Source of the DNA: Anas platyrhynchos
Lineage: Eukaryota > Chordata > Aves > Anseriformes > Anatidae
Assembly: GCF_047663525.1 (NCBI RefSeq)
Contig: NC_092602.1
Span: forward strand, 5,029,501 to 5,093,500
Direction of reading: 5' to 3'
DNA length: 64,000 bases
The notes beneath the pieces are model-generated. The model had not been told where the DNA came from and did no database searches. It was given only the letters and a program-made list of their open reading frames with translations. The position numbers and the translations under genes were made by a program. The stretch's first letter is position 1; the number at the start of each line of letters is the position of its first letter. This document shows, one piece after another, positions 35,301 through 48,534 of the stretch.

Positions 35301-38300
35301 TGCTAAGAATTATAATAATTATTATTAAAATTTATACTATCCAGTTATTACTAATACTTATTAACTGCCTGCTAATAGGCAGAATACAATCATTGAGCTT
35401 TCCCTCTGGGAGCTGGGAAAGTGATACATCTGACAAAGTTTTTGGAAACCTTGGGACTGACTCCAGATAGGTGCTCTTTGTTCCAAACCTCTCCTGACCT
35501 TGGTGCTGCAGACAGCGGTGGGGAGTGCGCATCGAGGGATGAGATATCTGAGACACAAGGGAGCAAAGACCTTGCTACTTGGCCGTTAGGAAGATGCTCT
35601 CTCAGTGCACTCCATATCTTTGTGGCTTTTGTAAATTGCTTTTATTAAGTTCTGTTTCACAGGAGGGCTCAGCTGGCCTTGGAAGCATGGGGTGGATTTT
35701 TCTGGAGATTTTAAGGAAACAAGAAACGCACTGGTCTTGTTTCTTTAGCAAAGAGTTACAAACAGATTGCCCCAAAGGCAGAGGAACCACAGAAGCTTTT
35801 CCAGAGGCTCATGCACTTTGCCTCCTGCTCCCATCATGGTCCCCCTTGGGCATCTCCTCCGGACCAAAGGCGGCAGAACCACAGCTCACCCGGAATGGTT
35901 CTTCATCAGGAACAAGGCAGTGCTAACTGGTTTTAAATCAACACTTCACTGCCACTTTCTCCCCCTTTCTATACTGCTATAAAGCACTGAACCTGAGGCA
36001 TCTGGTGAAAACTAGACTGTGTCTCTTTAAGTGGACTTCTGCTGAAGACCTAGAAACCAAACAACTTTTTAAGGCTCAAAGCTGGGTAGTCAAGCGTGCC
36101 TAAAATGAAAGGACTCCTCATATGATCATTTTAAACTTAATATTTAATAGCATTTCTAAAAATACTTGGATGGGCACAGTGATGCAGCGTCATGGTGCAA
36201 GCCCCATGAAAGCTAGATTACAGAGCCTCCAAAAGGCTGTGAGAGGAAAGCCCAAAAAGCTATTATTTTTTTTCTAAAAAACTGCAGATATCCCCTTAGG
36301 GACATATTTCTAACAGACAGCTCAGGTGTCCATATCGTCCCCTTGCTGCAGTCAGCCTTAGCATGCAGGGGCTTCTTCTTTACCTCATTTGCCCATGTTA
36401 GAAAATATACATGGCACAGTTCAAATAACATTAAAAACATGGTATTTGTACGATCAGTGTTGTAAAATATCGCTTTTCCTTTCCTCTCTGAATATTCTCT
36501 ATGTGTGGCAGACAAAGAGAAAAAGGCTGCATCCAGCTGGCCCAGTCAATCCTTCATGGTCTTGGGTTGGATCTCCACCCTGTGCAGAAGGAGACGGAAA
36601 ACAGACACTGTGCCATGAACTTCAAGGCTTCAACAATTGCTGCTGAAAGGCCAGACAAACTGCAGAGGGTCTCCAGCTGCCTTGTAGCAAAAAGCAAAGA
36701 GCACATTTACCCACTTTGAAAGAAAAATGAGGCCCTGTTGCTGTTACAGAGCTATAATTTTTCTTGTAAGGCAGTGTCTCACCGTCATGCTACCTTCATT
36801 AGCCTTTCCTGTCTTATCAACATAAGTGTGTCACTAAAGTTTTCCTTGAGCCCTGGGAGAGGCTACAACAGAGTCATTTTTGCCTGTCTCTTCAACAGCA
36901 GAGAGTCCAGCAGCACTCACAGTGCAGCCCTTTTCCCACTGATTTTGTTCAGGTTCACTCTAACACTTGAGACCTGTGCCAGTGCTGGTTTTCCCCAGGA
37001 TTTTCACCTCCATGTATTAGCATTCCTTCCAGGTAGGTGAGGAGATGGCCAGTCTGAGTGCTGCAGAAGTGCCCAGCATCTGTATCAGGCAGAGTTTTAT
37101 GTTTTTGGTTTTGTTTTGTTTTTTTTCTAGATTGCCAAGTAACTGCCCTGCAGCCTAAAATGATGAAGTCCTACCAGATGGTCACAGCTGAGGTCCCCAC
37201 TGGAAGTAGGCCCAAAGAAATGGGAGGTATTTCTGACTTGTGCATGCCTTTGAGAAATGTGCCTGGTTTAGCCACATTCTCTCCTTTCTCCCTGATAAAT
37301 CAAAGACTGTAAAGATTTTGGGCAACCATCCATCTGGCTTGTTGCCCCAGGCATGTCACTATAGCCAAGTCCTCCACCCTCTTTGCAGAAGCCCATGTCT
37401 CTGCTGCCATCCCATCGTTGCCTATTTTCAGATGCTCTCCTCAGGCTGAAGAGATTCCCTGATGTGGAACCACAGGGCAAATACTTTCCTTTTTGGTGGC
37501 CCTGGGGAATCCACACTGCTGCAAACCTTCCTGCTCTTTGGAGAAGGGAGGAAAGATGAGGACAACAAGTAGGAGAAAGAATGGAGTGAGTAAATGACGT
37601 ACGAATCTCAACCTCTGCTTCTTCCCAGGGGTGAACCAGTGACAATAAGGTCCACCCTAAATGGAGATTTCCTACATGGCTTCGTGGTCATCTGGAGGGT
37701 CTTCAGGACTAGCATGGGCTTCACAAATAGATGATGGTTATGAGCATTCATATTGATCTCCCAAGGCAACCCCATTTATTTTAGGCTCCAAAAGACAGTT
37801 AATCTTAGTTAAGAATAAATACACTCAATTATCGGAAAGGAAAAAATAGCAGTGTATTTATTGTGAGGAAATCGAAAGTAATTACTCTGGAAAAAAGTTG
37901 TGTTGGGCCTGGAAGCGCAATACATTAGCTGTCAGGATTTTTAAAGCAGTTGGCAAAGACCGTTCCAGCGCCTCCATCCCTGTGACCCAGGAGAGGCTGA
38001 AGGAGCAGAGGCAGCACTGCCTAACACATTATTTGCTGGTTAGCAAAGCCCCTCGAATGGGACCCCCATCCCATTGCTTCGCATGCCATGGCAGCTCTCA
38101 GAGGCACTTGCAGCACTTGGGCAGAAGAAAACCTTGCTATCTGTGGGTCACTAAGGTGGAAAACCGAACGGTGGTGTGGTCTCCTGGTCCTCTGATTTTA
38201 GGGCTCCTTGGTATGAGCCATTTCCCTTGAAAAGAGCCCCAGTTCAAGCCAGGATAAAAGAAAAAATGAACAGGAATATTTGATCACGAATATTTGATCT

Positions 38301-39747
38301 GTTCTTGTTCCTCTTCCTGTGTGCCATCACCTCACTGTCAGCCTCTTTACTGAACTATTTCACTGTTTTCTATTAAACTGTGATAATTATCCTGTCTATG
38401 AGCTTTAATCAGTGGGATGAGGGCAGAAGCCACCTTTGCTTGTTCCCCCTTCAGGCACATGGAATTGCTGTCCCACACCCCAGGATGCAAGAGGTGGGTG
38501 CTGTTACTCTTGCAGAACAGTATCACAAAATACCAAGTCAAGCACTGTCCAGAAGGGTCTTGTATCAGCACAGTGCTCTTTGTCCCATCAAAAGAAAAAA
38601 TATTAATCCTAACCAAATTTCTATAAACCAGAGCCCATCATTGGTTATGATTAGTCCTCCTGAACTCTGAATTACTCAGCTCCCCTGTTGCTTGTTGTGG
38701 TTTTCCCCATGGGTGGAGTTGACTGTATCATTCATTTAGGCTTTCCCCCAGCTCTCAGAAGCTTCCTCCTTGCTTTCAGTTTACTGGAAAACTCCATTAA
38801 CATTTCAGCAAATTCCTTGGGCCAATCTTGTTAAAGCCTTTGATGCAATTATCTGGAAATGCTGATTTTAAAAATAACTGCATTTGGCAGGCGCTGTTAA
38901 ACAACACCTTTAACTACTGCTGGGATAGAGCGCAATCCCTCTTCAGACAGTGATCGTTGTCTGACATTTCCAGACCATGCTGAGAGAAATGCCCTCCATC
39001 CCCAGAACCGTGGTGCAGGTATCACCATCACCCCACCACAAACAATGCTGCAGATGGGCTCCTCTGCCCCGCTCTGCCAAAAATATCCCTGTGCTCAGCC
39101 AGGGGCTGTCCTTCAGCATCTGACCAGCAACATCTGTCCTCAAGACCCAGTTTTTGAAAGCAATATCCCGCATTTATACCAACATTTCCAAGAAGTGGCT
39201 TCTTCAGGTTTAAAAGCATTCGATGTTTAGGGAGGGCCTTGGAGCTGCAGGCTCTGTGCATGTCTTTGGAAAGGCAAACACTCAGCTGGTGTGCATTAAG
39301 GGAGCGCAGTGGTTTTAAAGGTTCGTGTCTCTAACGAAGGCAGCAGCTGAACACTACAAAATTTCACTCATGCTGAAGAAAAAGCAGGTGCTTTTGTGGA
39401 CACAACACCATCCTGCCTCAAGGGTGCTGCCAGGTTACCCCCGGGTCGGGAAGCACAGCAAGAGAAATCATTTCAGACCAGCTCACAGAGCTAAACGTTG
39501 ACACCACGCCTCGCCAGGCATTTACTCACAGCTCACATTGCAGGCTAAAATGGGTGCAACCGCAGACACGAAATGGTAAGGCAGCTACAGCCAGCGTTAA
39601 GTCACACCGTTATTACGGATCTGATTTAGAGCAATGCCGATGGAAAGTGGGAATTGTGCCTGGCTCTGTGCTTCGCATGAGCACTGCAGGTAGAGCACTA
39701 TTCTCCAAGAAAGCTCATATCACGCAGTCTGGAGCAAGAGGCACACA
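29316..39747. other. Unique non-coding sequence
   Basis: No gene or transposon is recognised over about 10 kb. Noted within it are a long polypyrimidine run ending in TCAG (30801-30834), an A17 tract at about 31026-31042, AT-rich blocks at 31640-31850, 33200-33600 and 35210-35390, a 96-base segment with splice-like borders (37131-37226), and a 14-base tandem pair sharing GAATATTTGATC near 38272-38299. None is assigned a function. Confidence 0.5.
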
Positions 39748-39857
39748 AAAACAGGAACCATCCAGGTTGGAGGGGAGCTCACGAGGTCTCCCAGCCTGGT
39801 GCTTCAAGCAGGGGGAACACTGAATTCAGACTAGGTTGATCTGGGTTTTGTAATTCC
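39748..39857 (-). mobile_element. CR1 LINE fragment (3' UTR), minus strand
   Basis: The plus strand reads aaccatccaggttggagggg, 'gctcacgaggtctcccagcctg-tgcttcaagcaggggg', 'aacactgaattcagactaggttgatctggg'. This follows the reverse complement of a CR1 3' UTR block by block (ggttggaaaagacct / tctccaagtccaacc / gctcaaagcaggg / caacactgaattcagaccaggttgctcaggg). It is short and diverged, without the terminal octamers. Confidence 0.7.
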
Positions 39858-41729
39858 CGTGCCTAATAATACAGTTGTGAGAGCACCAGCGTGCTGAAAG
39901 GTTGGCTTCTGCATCCAGTGATTAGTTAATATAGTGGAAAGTCCCTTTCAGGAAGACCCCATAGGAATAATAATTCTGTGGGACAGAGTTGGAACAGGAG
40001 CTATAATCAGCATTTAGGAACGGTGCAAAACAGGGTAAAGTGATAAATGAGTAAACTGCCATGCTTGGTGCAAGGAGCTATTCCACTGCAAAGACACGTT
40101 CATAAAGCATGAAGGATAGCATCTCTGTGTGATGTTAGTGTCATTGGTGAGACAGTTAGTTACAGAAATATGTGTCTGGGAAATGCAATACCTACATAAG
40201 GCTTCAGTGAATAAAAGTGTATATAAAGGCTGTAATATCAATTTTCTTTGGATTAGATTTTAAAGCTATATTCTCCCCCTGGTTAGGTAATGCGATCACC
40301 TCAATTGTCATGCTAAGATGAACATATCTGACTGCATCGTTAATGCGAGTTTGTGCATTTGCATCACGTTGCCGCAGGAGCTGGCCGTGCCCCTTGGAAG
40401 CACCAACACGCTGCTGGAACAGCTCTCAGTGCCAATATCCCCTAGTTGTGAGGGATCTTGGAGGATTGAATTAAAACTTTGTGCCAGCTCAGCGGTTCTT
40501 TGCTACCTGAATGCATATACTCGCAACGCCTCAAAGTGTGTCACTTATCGAGCATAGATTATTTTTAGTGAGTTGTCTGAAGAATGAACTCTGGGGCTGC
40601 TTGCACACGGAGGATTGCATCTCCCTTCAGTGCTGTGCTGCCGTGCCTAGCCTCCGGCCCAAGTTAGGGCACTGGCCACGTCCCTGCTGGGTGCAAAGCC
40701 CACCTACAACTCCTGCACTGACAGCACCTAGCAAACAACTGGCTGTGTGGATGAGCATTGTTAGAAAACACTCCTGGAGCCCCAAAAAATAACTTGATAA
40801 ATAACTGGGCTCAAGGAAGAAATGAGGGGATCTGCCCTGTCTCTCAGGGTATGGAGACATGGAGGGGTAATGCTCGCCTCCCAGCAAAGGGTCACCAGCC
40901 CAAGGGGGACTCACCAGCCCAAGTTGGGACCAGGGACCCTTCAATGCAGACCTGCCTGGGACTTTCACACCAAAGTCGTGGCTGCTGCAGATCGGCTTTT
41001 CCCTGCAGCCCTTTCTTGGGTGGCCCATCTTTGCACATTCAAGGAGACACTGGGCAGATGCTCAGGGAAGTGAGTTTGGTCCTGTGTTGTTGTGTCCTTT
41101 TGCTCCCTGCCGATGGCTCTCCTGCCAGCCTGGACTGTCGCCAGAGCCCTGTCTTGTGGCTGTGAAACTGAACGTAGCTTTTCAACTGCTTAATGGCTTC
41201 TTAAGTGATAAAGTGAAATCCTGTCAGTCTGTCCAAACACACATGACTCCTCCACATTTTCAGCAAGAAGAAATTACTCTCCAGTCTGTTAGCTGAGACT
41301 TGATAAATCAGATTAACCTGTCCCAGCGATGATGGATTGGTCCTCCTGTCATTGCAAATGCTCTGGAGAAAGGGCTGGCGTGTAGATGTCCCCCAACCCC
41401 TGCAATGAGGAGCCTCCTGCCTGTACCCTGGCCCAGGAAACCACAGTCCTGCTTTGTGCAGAGCCTGAAGTGGGTCTGAGGGCACCTCTGACACGAGTGC
41501 AGAGCCTTTCCTGGGTTTTGGTGGTGTGCCCTCTCCCAGGGATGCTCTGGCATCCCTGCTGCATGAGTCTTACCCCTGGAGGAACAGCCCCAGTGGGATT
41601 TTGACCTGAGATTGCATCCAGGCATCCACCAGGCCCTGACCTGCTCTGCCTGCCCACCTCGGTGTGGTTTCACACAGGGCTCAAAGGCAGTGGTCAGGTG
41701 CCTGGAGACTCCTGAAGGATGCTGTATGG
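39858..41729. other. Unique non-coding sequence
   Basis: No gene is recognised. Frames of up to 135 codons (40758-41165 plus, 40627-41028 minus) overlap on opposite strands in GC-rich DNA and resemble nothing known. A 13-base direct repeat is listed separately. Confidence 0.5.
40892..40923. repeat. Short direct repeat, period 19
   Basis: TCACCAGCCCAAG occurs at 40892-40904 and again at 40911-40923. A minor local duplication. Confidence 0.85.
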
Positions 41730-41821
41730 ACCTGGCCTGGGAGGCAGCCTCAGGATACAGGTCAGAGCTAGGTGACGTTTAAGCTCCCTTCCAGCTCAAA
41801 CCACCCTATGATTCTATTACG
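41730..41821 (+). mobile_element. CR1 LINE 3' end, plus strand
   Basis: The end reads gagctaggtgacgtttaagc, 'tcccttccagctcaaaccaccctatgattctatta'. This is the CR1 3' terminus: the 'aggtgatctttaaggtcccttccaacccaaaccattctatgattctatg' block with one remaining octamer. The left edge is vague, because similarity before about 41760 is only suggestive. No body of the element remains upstream, so it is a very short 5'-truncated copy. Confidence 0.8.
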
Positions 41822-44360
41822 GTCACAAATTTCTCTTGGATTCTGCCAAGGAGAAGAGACATGTTACCAAACCCAGTCAGGTTACTAATCTCGATGTGTT
41901 ATAGCTCATCCTGTGAGCTGTAACAACAGGCAGCGTGCACACCCAGCCGTGAAGCTGAAGCACGCATAGCAATGTTGTTAGCTCCAGCTACTGCAAAGTT
42001 TGTGGGCTTTATCCCTCCCAAAGCACCCATATCGGCTTTTGACAAATAAAGCTGGCTCGCTGTGCATCACTAGAACATGAAAATCAAATGCTCAGCGTGC
42101 ACACTTTTTGGAAGAAAAATGGATGTGTGTAAATTATAGCGTCTCTCAAATGCCACTCTCCTCCTTTCCCTGCTCCTGCCCAGTTCTGTGGCTCAGGAAC
42201 ACTGGTACCAGAGAAAAAAAAGAGATTAACATGTTTCCAGCTACTCAATAATAGTTCTTCTGCTAATTAAAGCAAATCAGCAGATTTAATGTACACATCT
42301 CAGCAGCTGGTTGCCTTTCTAATATTGCCAGGCATTAATCATCAGAGAATGATTTTTAAATAAATTAGCAATGAGCAACTGGAGAAATGAAGTGATATAA
42401 GCATCTCCATTAGGAAGGCTGAACTATTTATTGAAAAGAAAAATATGTATTACCTACCCTTGTGCTTCTTTGCTATCAAGCATACACGTTAAAAAGCCAG
42501 GAAAACTGGGACTTGGATCTGCCCTCGCACAGTATTTAATCTCCGTGGCAGTCACAGGCTTAAAACATTTTAGTAACTCTCCTTTACTGTAACTGCATCT
42601 TCAGTGAACTTTAGCAATTAATATTGAAGACGATCAATACTGCAGTCAATACAGTTTTTTCAGGTACCAGTAACAGACGCTGTGCAGGTGGCATGGAGTT
42701 TGCTGATACCACAATACATCATCCGAGCCCCCCAGTAGTCTGCGAAACAAGGAGCTCTTTCCCAAAAAGCATCGAAATGTAAGAGGTGGGATTAGATCTG
42801 CCTGCCTTGAGTTTGGGGCTTTTCTTTGGCGGAAAGCACACAGATTTTCTCGCTGTATAGGATTGTATTCCAGATACAAAGGAAAACCTAAATGGATTTC
42901 ACCAGCATATAGGAAATTAAAGACTTTAAGTTACTGCACCATGCCTTCTGAAACCATGCAGCTTTGGCTGCTATCGCATCCCATGGTGCAGAGGTTTTCC
43001 CTGGGTACAGGAGGCATCTAATCACAAACCAGCAGGGATGTTGAGAAGGGCAAACACGGAATAAACACCCCAGCACCAGCCTGCACTTTGGTTCAGATTC
43101 AATATCAGCTCCAGCAAAATCACAATATGTGATGAAGGTACAGGCGGCTGTAATTATTCATTTCCTCTGGTCCCAAGTTTCAGACTCGTGGAGAGAGTTT
43201 TCTATCATAAGGCAAGTCAAGGTCCCTGATGAGAACTCCTCTGGCACATTCTTTGTGGTAGCTTTTGAAATGACCTCTGGATATTTGGTTCTGGGGAATT
43301 TCAAGAAATATTGAAAAGTGATGAATTGAAAAGCACCTGAAACTCTGTCAGACTTCTTTTGGATTTTGCATTTAATTGAATTTTATCCTGCATTGTCCCA
43401 AAGTGTCACTGAGATATGATGTGTCTTTTATAGCTTCTGTGAAGTGTTATCTTCCTGGAACAACAGAAAGTGTAAAGAGCCACTGAGATAGGCTGGATGT
43501 GGACACATTATTAAAAGCCCTCTGCGCTTCCTGATCTATGTGCATTTCTACAAGTGGATGGGAGCACTGGTCCCACAGCCCGTCCCAGCGCTGAGCCTAC
43601 TGCCAGTCACAGAGCTTTACAACGAGACAGAAATTTCATTCAATGTGAAGGAAATACTCTCGGAGAGAAACATGGCATTTCTGCATCCTCCGTGTGACCA
43701 GAATGAATGCACGGTGACATCCTGCTGGGGCGAGGCAGCCGGCAGCGAGGCTTTGTGCTGGCTGGGGTTGGGATGGATGCTGAGCCCTCCTGCACCTTCC
43801 TCCCTTCCTCGAGTGTCCTGTTAAGTTTGGTCCTTTTCTGCTGTGAGGCTTTGGGAATGATTTTATAAAGGCTGTAGTAACATCATTCTACTGGGTTTTT
43901 ATGTAATAGGCAGTAGCCAGGAAATAATTTCTCCTTTCCAAGGACCCCAGCACAATTCACCAAGCATCCCTGCCACCCTGCAAGGTATGCACACCCCAGC
44001 AGTGCCCCTCCCGGTCCAAGCGATGGCACCAAGGTCAGAAAGGATGTCCCCTATCATCCCCCAGCTGCAGCCACTGAAGAAGACTCCAGGAAGACCCCTC
44101 CCCAGTGCCCCCACACTTCCAGTAGATCCCAGAGGTGAAATCCCAGCTACGGTGCTGCCAAGGTGTCATGTCCAAAATGCATCCCAGAGGTCCAGAAGCA
44201 CAAAGCTGCTGGGGTTGTAGTGCCTGTGCACTGGCTGTACCCATGTTATGAACCCACCTTGAGACAATACAGCCGTCCAGAATAGAGACCTCCAAATAGG
44301 TTTCCTTCAGAACAATTTAGGAAAAAAATAAGAGAAAAGATGAAAACTTTTTGAGAAGGA

Positions 44361-44418
44361 AATAAAGCCAGGCAAAAAAAAAAAAAAAAAAGTCACTGAG
44401 TAAATAAATAAATAAAAA
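44361..44418. repeat. AATAAA, A18 tract and (AAAT)n
   Basis: AATAAA (about 44361-44366) is followed seven bases later by A18 (44374-44391), then GTCACTGAG and a short AAAT/AAATA run. The signal-plus-tail layout is what a retroposed transcript end would leave, but the sequence upstream is not recognised as a transcript and no target-site repeat is seen. Confidence 0.7.
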
Positions 44419-44989
44419 TAGGGGCCTGTCCGTGGAGCTGTGCAGCTCACAATATTCCTGAAAACTGTGGAGAAGGGGAAGCACTGAGGTGGCACATTTT
44501 AGGAGTGACATTAAATTAGGCAGGAAACAGGAAATTGGCTGTGGAGGGGCAGGGTCTGATGCTGCCTCACAGCCACTGGGCTTCAGCAGCTGCAAATACA
44601 GGGTGGTGCTTGTGGGGGAAACCAGCAGCACCTGTGCATGCCCAAAGTGACTCCAGCAGTGCTCACACCTGGATCTGGGGGATGGCAGAGAGATCAGGAC
44701 GGGGGCCATCAGAGCCTGGGTCTCTTTCCATGTGAAGAGGCACCAAGCAGTCCTTAACTCTCTGCACAGATGGAGAGAAAGCTCCTGGGCCTGGGACAGG
44801 CAGGGACAATTTGGGTAACTGGGAACATCCATCTTCTGCTCCCCAAGGAATAGGGGTGGCATAATTCAGTCCTCAAGGAGATTACACCGGAGCAAAAGGC
44901 GCTGTGCTGACGCAGCCCATCAGTCAGCAGCTGCCCTCATAGCCAAAATCCAGGTGGGTTTGAGAAGCCATTGAACGTGTCTGCAGAAG

Positions 44990-45014
44990 AAAAAAAAAAA
45001 AAAAAAAAAAAAAA
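44990..45014. repeat. A25 tract
   Basis: An uninterrupted run of 25 A residues. No flanking repeat seen. Confidence 0.95.
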
Positions 45015-45911
45015 CACAGCACAACTTCCCCAGTCCCCCAAATGCATTTGGAAACGTCTCTGATGAAGGACCAGTGCTTTGTGCCGCACAAAGTGTGGCA
45101 CAGAGCTCTCAAACCAGCAGCAGCATCTCTGCAGGCGAGTGAAAGTGTCCCCAGCATGGGCATCCCCACCCACAGCACCAGGGTCCTTTTGGGGATGCTG
45201 GGCACCACAAGAACAGACAGGGTCAGGCAGTGCTCACCCTGCAGCTCAGCTCATCCTGTGTCATCTCAGACCAGCCAAGTCCCTGAGGTTACAGCCCCAC
45301 GGCTGCCTGTGAAAAGAGCCCGGGGTGGTGAGCTCAGGTGTAGGCACCTCCAAGGCAGACACCTGGGCTGGATCCCATGCTGATGGGTCACCACATCCAC
45401 CCTGCTGCTGCTGGGCGTTGCTGCCTTGCACTGCAACACATCGTGAAACACAGCCTTGGTACCCAGCTCAGTTTCTATAAAATTAAAAGGGTAAGTACAC
45501 ACTGTCCAACAGATAACAATAGCAATAAATTGGAGCATGGCATCTTCCAGAACATTCTCTTTGTTCTCAGGCTCTGACGGTGTTTTTTTCCCCTACTTGA
45601 AGCTGTATCACAAAAGATCATCTTTCTGCTCTTGCACCCTCTAAACAAATTGTTTTCCTGATTTGTCACATGCGGTGCCTGCACTGCTCTTTGCTTTATT
45701 CTATTATCAAATGATTCCCCGCAGCTCATGGGAAGGGTGTTTCCAGCTGCTAATTTATGTCTGTTCCTCCCTAAAAATCTGGTGGCTAGGGTATTTCTTG
45801 GTCATCTGAACAGGGGAAAGAGCTTCTGTCATCCCCAAAAGGACCCATTCAACCTGGACCCTAGCAAACAAGAGCATTTCCAGCATCAGAATATTTTTAA
45901 TTGGTTCCATT

Positions 45912-45933
45912 AAAAAAAAAAAAAAAAAAAAAA
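45912..45933. repeat. A22 tract
   Basis: An uninterrupted run of 22 A residues preceded by an AT-rich stretch. Confidence 0.95.
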
Positions 45934-48510
45934 GCTGCACAGCTTGTGAAAGGGCCTTAATTCTTATTAATTTTCCCAGTAGCAGACATGGCCTTCTTTT
46001 GATGTGCAAATTTTAAACTATATTTTTTCCCCACTCAGCGTAGATAGGGATCTTTGGGAAATGCTGATTGTACCAGCACAGGATGAGGCAGGGGGAAGGG
46101 GAGGGACAAGCTCGATGTGAGCACCAGGAGGGGCAGAAAGCAAGCAGCAGCCAGGCAGGGGATGCCTGAGGGCTATTTTAGAAGCTAAGAGAAAACAGCT
46201 GTCCCCGCTGTGATCTGGGGTCTCTGCAGAGCTGCTCCCTGCAGTGCCAGGAGGTGCAGCAGCCATCAGCAGGGTGCTGGCTGCATGCAGGGCAGGATGC
46301 TGAGTAGTGCCCACATCACCTGCTATTCCCAGGGGGTATGGTCAAGGCTGAGCAGTGGTCACCAGGCCAGTGGGGGGAAAAAAAAAAATAAAAAAATCAA
46401 GAAAATGCTCTCCATGGGCAGCTGGGTACTGGGGAGCATCCAGAAGCATCAGAGATATCAGCACCACCTAAATCAGTCACAGCTGGGGCTCTGCCTCTAC
46501 CGAGCTTCACGCTTGGCATGAGCCTCCTCTTTTCTCTATGTCCTGTGTCTCTGTGTCTGTGTGCAGGGATGTGATCAAACAAGACCTCCAGCAAAGCTGA
46601 CGGGAAATTCCAGTTTGGGTCACTTCTTTGGAAGAAAAAAAGGTCCTCTTCCAGGAAAAAAAAATAATAATAAAGAAAACTTGTTTAGAGGCAATGTATC
46701 ACCATTCCCAAATGGTGGAGCGTGTTTAAGAAAAGGAAAGAAAGGATGAATATGTCAGAGATTTCACTATGAAGAATCCAAACCAAAAAATGGAGCAAGG
46801 GAAATCTCCAGACTGACCTTCTGAACACTCAACAGCAATTCATTTCTCTTTCTTTTATTGGCTGAGTGTATAAATATGTTGTCGCCAATAAATTAAATCA
46901 GTTGTAAAACACACTATATAAGACAATTGTTATTTTTCCCTGCGTCTTTCTGTAACTGCATTGTTACCAACCACATTGGCTCTGCCATCACCGTATTGCA
47001 CGTTCACCTGGTTCCCACCAGCACCCTCACACCCATCTCAGGTTTCTCTCGCTGCAAGTACAGCCCATCACTTTGCAGGTACAAGCGCCTTTCTCTCTAG
47101 AAATATAACTTTGCATTTAGCAATATTAATACACATGCTCACTGCAGTCCCCTTTGCCAGGTACTTCAGATCGCTCTGTAAAAACTGACTTGTCCCCATG
47201 CACCAATTTCTGTCACCTGCAAAATTCATCTGGTGATTTAATGTATGCTTAGCCCTGGATCATTGGCAAGTATTAAGACTCACGGCACCCTCCCAGGTCC
47301 TCTGAGCTCCAGCAGGCACCAGGCACTTCCCCTTCCTTCCATCTGACAAAACAACCCCAAAAAGGACATTTCTAGCAAGCCACCCTAATAACCTGCCAAT
47401 AGAAGTAAGAAGGTCTGGCAGAGGAGCCAGACGCCTCCAATGCCAGGCAGAGAATGATCTCCCCGTCCTTGCTGGAGGGCATGACCACCATCAAGCACCT
47501 TCCCCATCCAGCCCCCAGTAGGACATCCCCTCCCTTCTCAAGGCTACCCCAAGTTGCCATCGTAGCACGAGGAAGCTCTGCATGGCCAGAGAAGCTGGAG
47601 CCACGTCCATGGTCCTCTGGATGTGCCCCCCTGGGAGAAGGGGCTGCAGAGTTCAGAGGCTGGAGCAGGTCTTCCTGGCCAGGCTCACACATCTTTATTC
47701 CTCCTGTTGAAGGATGAGGAAGGACTGCAGATCCCAAGGGCAGGTAGCAGGATTTCTTGATGAACCTGACACTGACTCCTTTGCCAGTGCTGATGTGGCA
47801 ACGTTATCACTGGGGGGGACACCACGACAGGTGATGGGAGGAAAACCCACCAGAGGGTCGCAGTGAGTCCCTCACACCTTCCCTGCCTTCCCTTCTTGAG
47901 TGGGCCTGGAGTGGGTTTTAATGTCCTGCATTTTAATGTGATAAGCCAGACTTTATGCAGTGCAAATCCCCTGCCTTTACTTGCTGTGAATGATGAAATG
48001 CAGGGGCTTTGTTTGCATCTCAGCACCTCCCAGTAGCAGATTTCCCAGGCAACTTTGATGTGGTGTGTGTGTGTGAGTTATTGGGGGTGGATTCCAGCGT
48101 ACAGAGAGGAGGCACAGTCAGCTTTGACCAAATGTCTTTAATCAGGGTTCCCGAGAAAGATAACAGAATCAGCTCAGTCTCTCCTGATAGCAACTCAACC
48201 TGGGCTGATGCAGCACAGAAAGCAGAGGAGTGGTGAATTTATCAGAAAAGTTATACCCCAGCATGAGGTGGTGAAAACAGCAATTGTTCAGCTATCGATC
48301 TCCCACCAAAATATGTGTGAGTAGACTAAGCTCAGACCCAAACCAGCTGAAACAAACCTAGAATTACTACCGGGACGTGCAGCCAGTTTATACAAGAGTC
48401 CTGCAGACAGCACGGGGTGTGCATGCAGGAAGATGCCACCGGTATCCACAGCAGGCATTTTCAGCCCAAAGCGGTCTCACAAAAGCCCCCCTTGCTCTCC
48501 CCAGGGGTAG

Positions 48511-48534
48511 GGATGCTGATGAGGATGCTGATGA
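48511..48534. repeat. Two exact copies of GGATGCTGATGA
   Basis: A perfect 12-base tandem duplication that runs directly into the palindrome at 48532-48561, sharing its last three bases. Confidence 0.95.

Larger units (their letters stand above)
41822..48510. other. Unique non-coding sequence with A-tracts
   Basis: No gene or transposon is recognised. The 42240-42440 part is AT-rich with many ATTA/TAAT cores. Three A-tracts are listed separately. Frames of up to 181 codons (44317-44862, minus) run through an A/T-tract and have no recognisable domain. The 47300-48700 part is GC-richer. A short GT run lies at about 48062-48076. Confidence 0.5.

Noticed and set aside
44317-44862. 181-codon minus-strand frame
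   Set aside because: It runs through the A18 tract (giving a poly-Phe stretch) and AAAT repeats; no domain.
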